From Planctomycetota bacterium (GTDB lineage: Bacteria; Planctomycetota; SZUA-567; JAFGNG01), in the NCBI GenBank assembly GCA_016927125.1, contig JAFGNG010000043.1, positions 1 through 17,567 on the forward strand: DNA of 17,567 nt, given 5' to 3'. Shown one piece after another: positions 1 through 7,096 of the stretch. How positions within the stretch are numbered: the first letter of the stretch is position 1; the number at the start of each line of letters is the position of its first letter. The notes under the pieces were generated by a model. It was not told where the DNA came from, ran no database searches, and worked only from the letters and a program-made list of their open reading frames with translations. A program made the position numbers and the translations under genes.

Positions 1-1346
1 GCCGTAAGGGTGGCACGGGACTGATCGCCAGCATCCTCGCCTCGCTCAATTCCGAGGCCTGCCAGGCACCCCCTGACCTGGTGGATCTTTGCGTAAAGAA
101 CTGCACCGCCATTATGAACAATGTTGAAACCTCGGCGGTCGCGATTGAGCCCTTCCTGCAATGCTTGAATGACGCCTTGCCCGCCCGCCAGGGCCAAGCG
201 CAGAAGCGCTTCAGCGCGGTCAATAAACCTGCCGCGGTCTGGGAAAAAATTGAAGCGGGCAAGGTAACCCTGGTTTCCGCCCTGGCCATGGTTATGCGCG
301 CAGCAGAGGCCGTGGTTGATAATTTGCGCGAAATGCCTGCCGGGAGCATGCCCTACCTGCGGGATTTCCAGCGGGAGCTTGAAGCGGTCATCACCTGGCT
401 GCGAGAGGTGATCTCAGACCTTGAGTTCGTACTTGCTGGCAGTGAAGCTAACTATGTTTATTGGATTGAGCGGGTCATGCCCCGGCAGGGTAATGCGGTG
501 ATCTACGCCGCACCCCTCTCGATTGCCGAGATCATGCACGACCAGGTCTACTCCCGCAAGCGAAGCTGTATCTTCTCCTCTGCGACCCTGACCGTCAGGA
601 GTAAATTTGATTTCCTTGCCGGGCGTCTCGGGATCAATCGGATCCCCCCGGAACGATTGGTTACCCTTTCCGCCCCTTCGCCCTTTAATTACCACAAACA
701 GTGCATGATCGCCGCGCCCATATTTCTGCCTGAACTGAGCGGGGGTGGCGATGGCGGGGAATTTATCGAGGAACTCTCCGATTTGCTGGTACAGGTCTAC
801 CGGAAGACAAAAGGCCGAGGATTAGCCCTTTTTACCAGTTACAGCATGCTCCGGAGCTGTTATAATATTCTGCAAAAGAAATTGCTCGGCGACGGCATCA
901 ACGTGCTGGCGCAGGGAGAAAGCGGTTCGCGTGAAGGTATCACTGCCCGTTTCATGCGCGATATTCATAGCGTCCTCCTGGGAACCCACAGCTTCTGGGA
1001 GGGGGTTGATGTGGTGGGCGAATCACTCTCCTGCCTCACCATTGCCCGGCTGCCGTTCGCGGTCTTTACCGATCCCGTAGTAGAGGCCAGGTGCGAACAG
1101 ATTGAGCAGGAGGGCAAGGGCGCTTTTATGCATTACTCTGTGCCCAACGCGGTGATTCGCTTCAAGCAGGGATTTGGCCGGTTGGTGCGCAGCACCTCTG
1201 ACCGGGGACTGGTGATCATTGCGGACCGGCGCGTCGCCACCAAGCGTTATGGCAAGGTTTTTCTGGACAGTCTGCCGACGGAAACGCGGGTATTTACTGA
1301 GCGGGAGCTTTTTTTGCAGGAAGTGGAGGCTTTTTTTGAAGAATAA
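1..1346 (+). CDS. dinG: DinG/Rad3-family ATP-dependent DNA helicase, 5' end missing
   Basis: This is the C-terminal part of a superfamily 2, XPD/DinG-type helicase that unwinds DNA using ATP. The frame is open from base 3 to the TAA at 1344-1346, so the start and the Walker A and DEAH motifs lie outside the window. A GTG at 81 is in frame but is not the true start. Visible motifs, in order, are SSATLT (about 576-593), the motif IV stretch ALFTSYSML (about 825-850), LGTHSFWEGVDVVGE (about 978-1022) and the motif VI arginine-finger block QGFGRLVRS (about 1167-1193), followed by ADRRV. This order and spacing is that of DinG/YoaA proteins, which act in DNA repair and in resolving structured DNA. 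The cysteines of the usual Fe-S cluster would lie upstream and cannot be judged. The gene ends in two T7 runs inside the coding sequence. The next gene starts 96 bases downstream on the same strand. Confidence 0.87.
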   Translation, partial: RKGGTGLIASILASLNSEACQAPPDLVDLCVKNCTAIMNNVETSAVAIEPFLQCLNDALPARQGQAQKRFSAVNKPAAVWEKIEAGKVTLVSALAMVMRAAEAVVDNLREMPAGSMPYLRDFQRELEAVITWLREVISDLEFVLAGSEANYVYWIERVMPRQGNAVIYAAPLSIAEIMHDQVYSRKRSCIFSSATLTVRSKFDFLAGRLGINRIPPERLVTLSAPSPFNYHKQCMIAAPIFLPELSGGGDGGEFIEELSDLLVQVYRKTKGRGLALFTSYSMLRSCYNILQKKLLGDGINVLAQGESGSREGITARFMRDIHSVLLGTHSFWEGVDVVGESLSCLTIARLPFAVFTDPVVEARCEQIEQEGKGAFMHYSVPNAVIRFKQGFGRLVRSTSDRGLVIIADRRVATKRYGKVFLDSLPTETRVFTERELFLQEVEAFFEE

Positions 1347-1430
1347 TATTTTTAGCTTGGAAAGTGGGGGTATATTTTAACAGGAAATTAATTTATATTC
1401 TGAGGTAAAGTTATAAGTTCATAGCACTAC

Positions 1431-1435
1431 GGAGG
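1431..1435 (+). promoter_or_regulatory. Ribosome binding site GGAGG for the zinc-ribbon gene
   Basis: GGAGG lies 7 bases before the ATG at 1443. This fixes that ATG as the start and shows that the organism uses strong Shine-Dalgarno signals. The AT-rich stretch from 1347 to 1430 holds no convincing -35/-10 pair. Confidence 0.8.
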
Positions 1436-1442
1436 AACCTTA

Positions 1443-3539
1443 ATGGCATTTGCGGAAGACGGCTCCAAACAGCAACCAGCAACCAGCCCCAGTGGTCTTT
1501 TTGTCCGGATGCGCTGCCCGAATTGCGGCTTGGCTGTACAAGGTGCGCCGGACAGGTTCCAGGACACCCTGAAGTGCCCGAACTGCGAACAAGATGTGAT
1601 CTTCCTGCGGATGACAGAAGGCACCTCTCCGAAGAGAAACCCCTTTGCCAACCTTACGGGTCTTCTGCAAAAGGATAAAATTCGCGTCCATCGCGGTTTC
1701 AATCCCATGGAAAACATTTTGGCGCAAAAAAAGGGAACCCTGCTTGTTCGCGTGAAGTGCCCTCAGTGCGGCGCGATTGTGCGTAGCCCCCTCGGTAAGA
1801 TCAACGAGCCGAGGCATTGCCCGAAATGCAAGAACGAAAGCGTCTTCCGCCGCGTCCGGGAAACCGCCAAAAGCCCCCTGCCCTTCGCTGAGGAAAATGG
1901 GGTCTTGCACCGGTTGGAAGCATATAGCATTCCCTGGAGCTATGTGGCTGCAAGTTTTCTGGTCGGGGTCATGATCACTGCGGTTGTCCTTTATTTCAAT
2001 CCTCCGGAAAAGGCTGGCCTGCAGAGTTCGCACCCCCAGGCTAAAAAGCTGGCGCAGCTTATGAAAAATGACAACCTTGCAGAACGTCGTGAGGGCCTCT
2101 ATAGCTATCTGGATAAACTTCCCCGTACGGATGAAGTCTCTGCCTTGCGCCTCAAGGCATTGGAAAGTTTGGATGAGATCAATCAACTTCTGCTTACCGA
2201 GACTACCGGCCAGCAGCAGGAAGATTCTGAAAAATCCGACACCTTGCTGAGTGAAAACCAGCAACTCAAGACCGCCTTGCGGAATGAATTGGAAGCACGG
2301 GGCATTTTAAAAGAGAAATACGACCGGCTGGAAGCAGTTGGTAAACTTACCGCCGAAGAACTCGTCAAGGAAAAACAAAAGGCGGAAGAGCTCTCCGTGA
2401 AGTTAACGGATCTCTCCAACCGCGCGATGTTGGACCAGGAAGAATTGCTTGCGCTGAAAAAGCAATTCCAGGAATTCCGGGATTCCCGGGAAAAGCCACT
2501 CCCGGTGGATGCAGATGTCTTGCGCGAGCTTTCCGCCAAGATTTCGCCTGCCATCTTGACGCTCCGAGTTAAAACCCTTGATGGGGAGTTGCGCCGCGGC
2601 AGAGGCGGCAAGGTGGTTGTCCATGGGCGAGAACTGCTTCTTACCGATGCGAACCTGGTCCGCTATGCCACTGAAATCATGGCCTCGGATATCAAGGGTA
2701 AGGAATATGCCGTCACCGCCGCGGCTTTAGTTGACGAAGCCAGGGGTATTGCCTTCCTGGCTTTGCCGGAATCTGCCGATACTGGCCGGGGTCTCGCGCT
2801 TGGCAAAGAGCCTCCCACGCTCACCGACATCGTGGTTGCGCCAGGCGCAGTCAAGGGCTCCTCTTACCTGGCTATGCACAGCTATATTTCCCAGCTCCGC
2901 CGCTTACAGACCGGATGGATCCAGAACCAACTCGCTGTGCAGACGGAATTGGCGCTCTCCCCCGACGCAGAAGGTGGCCCGCTCTTTAATCTTGCGGGCG
3001 AGGTGATCGGGGTGAATGTCCCCCTGGATGGCCAGGAGCAAGCACAGAACTTTATTGTCGATATTGCCGGGGTTAAAGAGAGTGAATTTTTCAATGCGCC
3101 CGTCCCGCTTTCTGAAATCGAAGCCACCAAGGTAGAAGCCGCCCGCCGGGAAAGGCTTGAAGCCGAGGCGCACCGGCGGAGCGAAAACATCCAGATGTAT
3201 TATAAAAAGGGCTATAAGATGAGCGATGCCGGCCTGATGTTCCAGGTGCCCGCCATCACCAAGGGGGAGGGTGACAACATTTTTAATCTCGACCTGCAAA
3301 CTGTCAATCCAGACTTATCCGACATTACGGGAGGCGACCTCTATCTTGTCGGCTTTGACGCCTATACCCGGGCCAAGGTCTGGGTAAAGGTAGCCACGGC
3401 CAGCTTCATGGGAGAGGGCTGGGGCCAGGAAGAGCTTCTGCTGGAAGGCTTCAAGGTCGAGGAAGAGTCTTTCCGGAGGATGACCTGGAATATCATCCGG
3501 GGGTGGGATAAACTGGAACTCTTTATTGGCACTGAATAG
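1443..3539 (+). CDS. Membrane protein: two zinc ribbons, coiled coil and triad-less HtrA-like domain
   Basis: Seen in the 698-residue product: two CxxC...CxxC zinc ribbons (C25/C28 with C45/C48, and C106/C109 with C126/C129); one hydrophobic segment at about 166-185 with basic residues before it, suggesting the ribbons are cytoplasmic and the rest periplasmic; a Glu/Lys/Leu-rich coiled coil at about 262-348; then a trypsin/HtrA-like fold at about 355-545. The fold is recognised from LLLTDANLV (usual form LTNAHVV), GIAFLALP (usual form DLALLKV) and GGPLFNLAGEVIGVN. All three catalytic positions differ: His is N404, Asp is G435 and Ser is E510. A second charged helix (about 558-582) and an unassigned C-terminal domain (about 590-698) follow. 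I infer a membrane scaffold or sensor, not an active protease. The following gene encodes another single-pass coiled-coil protein and may be a partner. No family name is assigned; the fold call is moderately sure, and loss of the triad is sure if the fold is right. Confidence 0.85.
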   Translation: MAFAEDGSKQQPATSPSGLFVRMRCPNCGLAVQGAPDRFQDTLKCPNCEQDVIFLRMTEGTSPKRNPFANLTGLLQKDKIRVHRGFNPMENILAQKKGTLLVRVKCPQCGAIVRSPLGKINEPRHCPKCKNESVFRRVRETAKSPLPFAEENGVLHRLEAYSIPWSYVAASFLVGVMITAVVLYFNPPEKAGLQSSHPQAKKLAQLMKNDNLAERREGLYSYLDKLPRTDEVSALRLKALESLDEINQLLLTETTGQQQEDSEKSDTLLSENQQLKTALRNELEARGILKEKYDRLEAVGKLTAEELVKEKQKAEELSVKLTDLSNRAMLDQEELLALKKQFQEFRDSREKPLPVDADVLRELSAKISPAILTLRVKTLDGELRRGRGGKVVVHGRELLLTDANLVRYATEIMASDIKGKEYAVTAAALVDEARGIAFLALPESADTGRGLALGKEPPTLTDIVVAPGAVKGSSYLAMHSYISQLRRLQTGWIQNQLAVQTELALSPDAEGGPLFNLAGEVIGVNVPLDGQEQAQNFIVDIAGVKESEFFNAPVPLSEIEATKVEAARRERLEAEAHRRSENIQMYYKKGYKMSDAGLMFQVPAITKGEGDNIFNLDLQTVNPDLSDITGGDLYLVGFDAYTRAKVWVKVATASFMGEGWGQEELLLEGFKVEEESFRRMTWNIIRGWDKLELFIGTE

Positions 3540-3580
3540 TGCTCTTTGTTTGACAGTCCGGAGTTGGAGTCCTCCCGGAT

Positions 3581-3606
3581 CACCTTGGTAAAACACCTTG
3601 ATAAAA
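3581..3606 (+). repeat. 13-bp tandem direct repeat between the two membrane-protein genes
   Basis: Two adjacent copies, CACCTTGGTAAAA (3581-3593) and CACCTTGATAAAA (3594-3606), differ at one base. They lie in the 103-base gap, ending 36 bases before the ATG of the HEAT-like gene. Two binding sites for a regulator are possible, but nothing proves it. Confidence 0.6.
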
Positions 3607-3642
3607 ACCCCCTCTCTTTTTTCATGAAAAGGAGTAAGTGTT

Positions 3643-4848
3643 ATGCGTGCGGGTGAGATTGTGATTGCCGCCTTGCTGATTTTGCTGGGGGGATTCATTT
3701 ATTTTCAAAGCTCGCAGCAAGCAAAGCTGCAGGCCGAGCTCCTCGCGCTGCAACAACAGTTAGCGGCAAATCCGGCGCAACCTGCTGCCCCAGGGCATGA
3801 ACCTGACCCGGAAGCCCTCGCCACGCTCATCCAAGATCTTGCCAGGATAGATACCGGCATTAAAAATCTTGAAGATAAACTAGCGGAAGGGGTTGCCCAA
3901 CCTCTCGGGGATACGGTCACCCCGGAGGACGCGGCGATGATTCTTTCCAAGGCGACTAATATGAGTGTGCGAAAAAGGGCTGCCGAGATCTTTCGCTTTA
4001 TTGGGGGTGAAAAAGCAGAGCAGCGCCTGTTGGAAATGGCTGAACAAGACCACACTCACCCGGTCCGCCAAGCCGCTTTCTACGCCCTCAAAGAACTCAA
4101 CAGCAAAGCCAGAATCCCCCTGGCGTTGAAGATCCTTGCCGCGGGCGAGATGGAAGAGCAGTCCGCAGCTATTCTTGCCCTTGAGAATGAAACCTCGCCG
4201 GAGATTACTACTGCCTTATTAAAACTCTTGCCGACAATCCAAAAGGGCCATCGGTCCGAAGACACGTTGAAGAAATACGCCTATGAGATCCTGGGGCACA
4301 GCTCCGCTCCCAGTCTGTGCCAGGAACTCTACGACGCTTATCAAAATGAAACTGAGCTGAGATATCGTGAGGAAGCGCTGCTTGCCCTGGTCAAATGCGC
4401 TTCCGTGAAAGAGCTGCCCCTGGTACGCCGGATTTTACTTGACCTGGGGCCTTATCAACTCCAGAAAAGCAATACTATGCGGCTCTATGTTACCCTGATC
4501 CAGGAACTTCAAAGTTATCAGGATTTACGGGTAACTGCAGACCTCCTTCCTCTTCTTAATTCCCAGAACATCCAAATTGACCGGGCGATTTTTGAGGCCT
4601 TGGCGCCGCTGGCAGACCCCCTCGCGGCCCAGACCCTCTGCGAGTATGAACTGACAACTACCGACCGCCGCACCCAGGAGTATTATGAAAACTGCCTGCA
4701 AAGCAACCCGGCGCTGGTGTTGAATGAAGATACCAACAAGTACGAGGTGATTTCGGAAGAGAAGTTGAAAGAATTATTGCGCAAGCGGGATGAAATTATC
4801 CAGGAAAGTCTGCAGGCCATTGAGAATAACGAGGTGACTACAGAATAG
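3643..4848 (+). CDS. Single-pass membrane protein with HEAT-like helical repeats
   Basis: The 401-residue product starts at ATG 3643 behind GGAG (3631-3634). It has an N-terminal hydrophobic helix (residues 5-22, signal anchor), a short Gln/Leu-rich coiled coil (about 24-42), a Pro/Ala linker (43-56) and a second charged helix (57-83). From about 95 to 350 it is a run of paired amphipathic helices with the look of HEAT/PBS-lyase repeats, for example RKRAAEIFRFIG, VRQAAFYALKEL and YREEALLALVKC. The C-terminal 30 residues are a charged helix. HEAT solenoids bind other proteins. Placed 103 bases after the zinc-ribbon gene on the same strand, with the same anchor-plus-coiled-coil plan, it is a reasonable candidate partner of that protein. 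Function is unknown; the HEAT assignment is by helix pattern only. A TPR-like solenoid is the main alternative. Confidence 0.82.
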   Translation: MRAGEIVIAALLILLGGFIYFQSSQQAKLQAELLALQQQLAANPAQPAAPGHEPDPEALATLIQDLARIDTGIKNLEDKLAEGVAQPLGDTVTPEDAAMILSKATNMSVRKRAAEIFRFIGGEKAEQRLLEMAEQDHTHPVRQAAFYALKELNSKARIPLALKILAAGEMEEQSAAILALENETSPEITTALLKLLPTIQKGHRSEDTLKKYAYEILGHSSAPSLCQELYDAYQNETELRYREEALLALVKCASVKELPLVRRILLDLGPYQLQKSNTMRLYVTLIQELQSYQDLRVTADLLPLLNSQNIQIDRAIFEALAPLADPLAAQTLCEYELTTTDRRTQEYYENCLQSNPALVLNEDTNKYEVISEEKLKELLRKRDEIIQESLQAIENNEVTTE

Positions 4849-4854
4849 TTTTAG

Positions 4855-4873
4855 CTCTCCCGGAGAGACTCTC
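4855..4873. terminator. Hairpin between convergent genes, possible weak terminator
   Basis: CTCTC (4855-4859), loop CCG, then GAGAG (4863-4867), and again CTCTC (4869-4873), so two mutually exclusive hairpins can form. It lies in the 45-base gap between the ends of the HEAT-like gene (+) and the 210-residue protein gene (-), where a shared terminator is expected. Neither strand has a proper T-run after the stem, so an intrinsic terminator is doubtful. Confidence 0.3.
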
Positions 4874-4893
4874 GTCAATCTAGTTAGCAGATT

Positions 4894-5526
4894 TTAAAGG
4901 GATAGATTTGACTTCTTAGCCGCAGGTTTGATGAGAATGGACTTGCGAATCCGCTCGCACAAGGCCTCGGCCTGGGAGGCAAGGCGTGCAGAGGTCATAA
5001 CCACAACTACTTTATCCATCCCGGCAACCAGCCAAACACTGCCATTAATGGATCTGGGGCTCTGACGGCGCAAGCCGGTGAGTTCGTAGCTTTTTCTCTC
5101 CGGATCCAGGCGGCAGTCCAGGTGGCCGATGCCTTCCAGAGGAAAGAGGCGCAGGAAGGCCTCGGCCACGCGCGGCGCCCCCTCCTTGATTGCGCGCCTG
5201 ATCTCGCTTCCCTCCGGGGCTGGCAAGAGTGCGACTACCGCGATATTATTCCCGTCACCACTGGTAAAATAATGAATCCCATTTAAATCTTCCTTGCTCT
5301 CCATCAGGGCGGCAGGCATCTCTGCCGACAACCACTCGCTTTCAATCAACCTCCAGGTTATCCCGCCCGTGGGGTTTTTCCCACCCCCGAGCCAGAGAGC
5401 GGCAAACAGGCAGGCGACAATAGCCAGGAAGGCATACAGGGAATTGATCTTGAGCTTCGTTAAGACCTGCCACCATCGCACAGGCTTCAGGATTTGAGGG
5501 CGGTCGTTGGGTTCTTCGTTTTCCAT
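4894..5526 (-). CDS. Small membrane-anchored protein of unknown function
   Basis: The 210-residue product has a short polar N-terminus (MENEEPNDRP), a basic stretch with KLK before a single hydrophobic helix at about 28-47, then a soluble domain of about 160 residues. The positive-inside rule suggests that the C-terminal domain is outside the cytoplasm. The domain contains a beta-rich segment (YFTSGDGNNIAVVALLPAPEG) and WLVAGMDKVVVVMTSARL, and ends in a basic tail. I do not recognise a family or catalytic motif. The ATG at 5526 has no clear Shine-Dalgarno. The gene begins only 30 bases after the stop of pgi, so it is probably the last gene of a pgi transcript. A TATAAT on the minus strand (5556-5561) lies 29 bases before the start but lacks a matching -35. 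Confidence 0.8.
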   Translation of the reverse strand: MENEEPNDRPQILKPVRWWQVLTKLKINSLYAFLAIVACLFAALWLGGGKNPTGGITWRLIESEWLSAEMPAALMESKEDLNGIHYFTSGDGNNIAVVALLPAPEGSEIRRAIKEGAPRVAEAFLRLFPLEGIGHLDCRLDPERKSYELTGLRRQSPRSINGSVWLVAGMDKVVVVMTSARLASQAEALCERIRKSILIKPAAKKSNLSL

Positions 5527-5556
5527 ATTATCGCGTTATCTATCGTTGTCAGGTGA

Positions 5557-6963
5557 TTATAAAATATATTTCTTGTCCGCCGCCTTACGCCCGGCAATCT
5601 TCTTAGCCTCTTTCTCATAGCCTTTGCGACCCATCAGGGCGTAGGTGGCTATCTTCCCGGCCTCGACTCCCGGCTGGTTATAAGCGTCAATATCATAAAA
5701 CTCCCCGGCTATGGCGGTAGCAACCTCAAAGAGGAAGAACAATTGCCCCAGGGAATTGGCATCGATCTTCGGCAGGGTGATGGAGAGATTCATCCGTCCC
5801 GCGTCGGAGAGGGCGATCTGGGTAGCGCGGCGTTCCGCCTCCATCAGCTTGTTAAAATTCTGTCCGCCAAGATAGCCGATGCCCTCGACCTCTTTGAAGA
5901 CCTGCGGGATCGGCAGTTTGAGATTAAACTTGTCCACGCCGATAAAGGTTACCACCTTGTCATAGGGGCCTTCGGTGTAGAGTTGTACCTGACTGTGCTG
6001 GTCGGTAACCCCCACCGCCTTGATCGGGGTCGGGCCGACATTGACAACCTTGCCCTTACGGTTGCGAGCCTTGCCCAGGCTCTCCGCCCAGAGCTGGCAA
6101 TACCAGTCCGCCACATCCTTCAAGCCGGAGGCATACGGCATCATCACGCTCAGCGGCGCTTTCAGATTGGTGTCAGCCAGGTAATGGATAGCCGCGTACA
6201 TCGCTGCGGGGTTCTTATATAAACTGGCGGTTTTGCAGCGGGTGTCCATCTGTGCGGCCCCCGTGAGAAGCGCGCGCACATCCATCCCGCAGAGCGCTGC
6301 CGGGAGCAGCCCGACCGGGCTAAGGACCGAGAACCGCCCGCCCACATCGTCATTAATAAAATAACTCTCCAGGCCCAATTCTTCAGCGATGGGCCGTAGG
6401 AAGCCCTTGTCCGCGTCGGTAATCGCAACCAGGTGTTTCTTGAGATTCCTTTCGCCCAAGCAGCTCTCCACCAGCTCGAAGGCAAGCATGAACTGGCTCA
6501 TGGTTTCGGCCGTGGCGCCGCTCTTGGAAATCACGACAAAGAGGGTCTTGTGAATGTCGATCACGTCTTCAAAAAGATGCTCCATGGAAACCGGATCAAT
6601 ATTATCCATGATGTGCAGGCGCGGCTGGCCCTTACGCATCTGCCGGTCAAGCATATTGTGGTAGGGGTGCAGCAGGGCCGAGCGCAGAGCAATGGTGCCG
6701 AGGGCGGAACCGCCGATGCCAAGCACCACGATATCTTCGTATTTGCCGCGCTTGCGTCGGGCGGAAGCTAGGATTTTCTTAACCTGCTCTTTTTCATGCG
6801 GTAGCTCGAACCACCCGGTCATCTCCTTACCGCGGTTTTTCTGGAGGACCTTGATGGCTTCCTTGGCCTTCGGCTCAATCTTTTTCAGCCAATCTGGCTT
6901 AATACCATTTATGCCAATACGATTGGCAAGTACTTCGTTACAGTCAACCCGGATATTTGGCAT
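5557..6963 (-). CDS. pgi: Glucose-6-phosphate isomerase
   Basis: This cytoplasmic enzyme interconverts glucose-6-phosphate and fructose-6-phosphate in glycolysis and gluconeogenesis. The 468-residue length fits the shorter Bacillus/Thermotoga-type bacterial enzymes rather than the 550-residue E. coli type. Visible motifs are GIGGSALG (82-89), the phosphate-binding SKSGATAET (146-154), GGRFSVLSPVG (208-218), WAESLGK with the likely catalytic Glu (E294), DQHSQVQ with H323, and the C-terminal signature ending in NQPGVEAGK (429-437) with the catalytic Lys. The SKSGAT form replaces the more usual SKSGTT. The ATG at 6963 has AAAGGA a few bases upstream. The UAP-type gene ends 133 bases before it on the same strand. 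Hexose-phosphate supply links this gene to the nucleotide-sugar gene upstream. Confidence 0.95.
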   Translation of the reverse strand: MPNIRVDCNEVLANRIGINGIKPDWLKKIEPKAKEAIKVLQKNRGKEMTGWFELPHEKEQVKKILASARRKRGKYEDIVVLGIGGSALGTIALRSALLHPYHNMLDRQMRKGQPRLHIMDNIDPVSMEHLFEDVIDIHKTLFVVISKSGATAETMSQFMLAFELVESCLGERNLKKHLVAITDADKGFLRPIAEELGLESYFINDDVGGRFSVLSPVGLLPAALCGMDVRALLTGAAQMDTRCKTASLYKNPAAMYAAIHYLADTNLKAPLSVMMPYASGLKDVADWYCQLWAESLGKARNRKGKVVNVGPTPIKAVGVTDQHSQVQLYTEGPYDKVVTFIGVDKFNLKLPIPQVFKEVEGIGYLGGQNFNKLMEAERRATQIALSDAGRMNLSITLPKIDANSLGQLFFLFEVATAIAGEFYDIDAYNQPGVEAGKIATYALMGRKGYEKEAKKIAGRKAADKKYIL

Positions 6964-7061
6964 GATCGTTTCCTTTCAGCCTATGATATTACTTTTTCAG
7001 GCAACCGCTAACCGTCGCCCATAGCAAGGCCGTTCGTGTGCGATTGCTCCGTATAGCTCCA

Positions 7062-7082
7062 TCCAGATCCTCTCCCTCTGGA
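7062..7082. other. Inverted repeat between the UAP-type gene and pgi
   Basis: TCCAGA (7062-7067) and TCTGGA (7077-7082) form a 6-bp stem with a 9-base loop, 14 bases past the stop codon of the UAP-type gene. No T-run follows on the minus strand, so it may be an mRNA 3'-end or processing structure rather than an intrinsic terminator. Confidence 0.3.
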
Positions 7083-7096
7083 AAGCTGGATATATT

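Noticed and set aside
1309..1337. Two T7 runs near the end of the helicase gene, terminator-like
   Set aside because: Both are inside the coding sequence (Leu/Phe codons), and no GC-rich stem precedes either. They may be slippage-prone but are not terminators.
1440..2264. Open frame of 274 codons on the minus strand
   Set aside because: It is antisense to the zinc-ribbon and coiled-coil region, which has a strong ribosome binding site and CxxC pairs. The antisense product shows no recognisable domain.
2471..2491. Palindrome-rich stretch with CCCGG repeats in the zinc-ribbon gene
   Set aside because: It lies in the linker between the coiled coil and the protease-like domain and is explained by codons for Phe-Arg-Asp-Ser-Arg. 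No regulatory reading is supported.
3550..3555. Perfect TTGACA after the zinc-ribbon gene
   Set aside because: No -10 box is found at 15-19 bases; the expected position reads TCCCGG. I do not call a promoter there.
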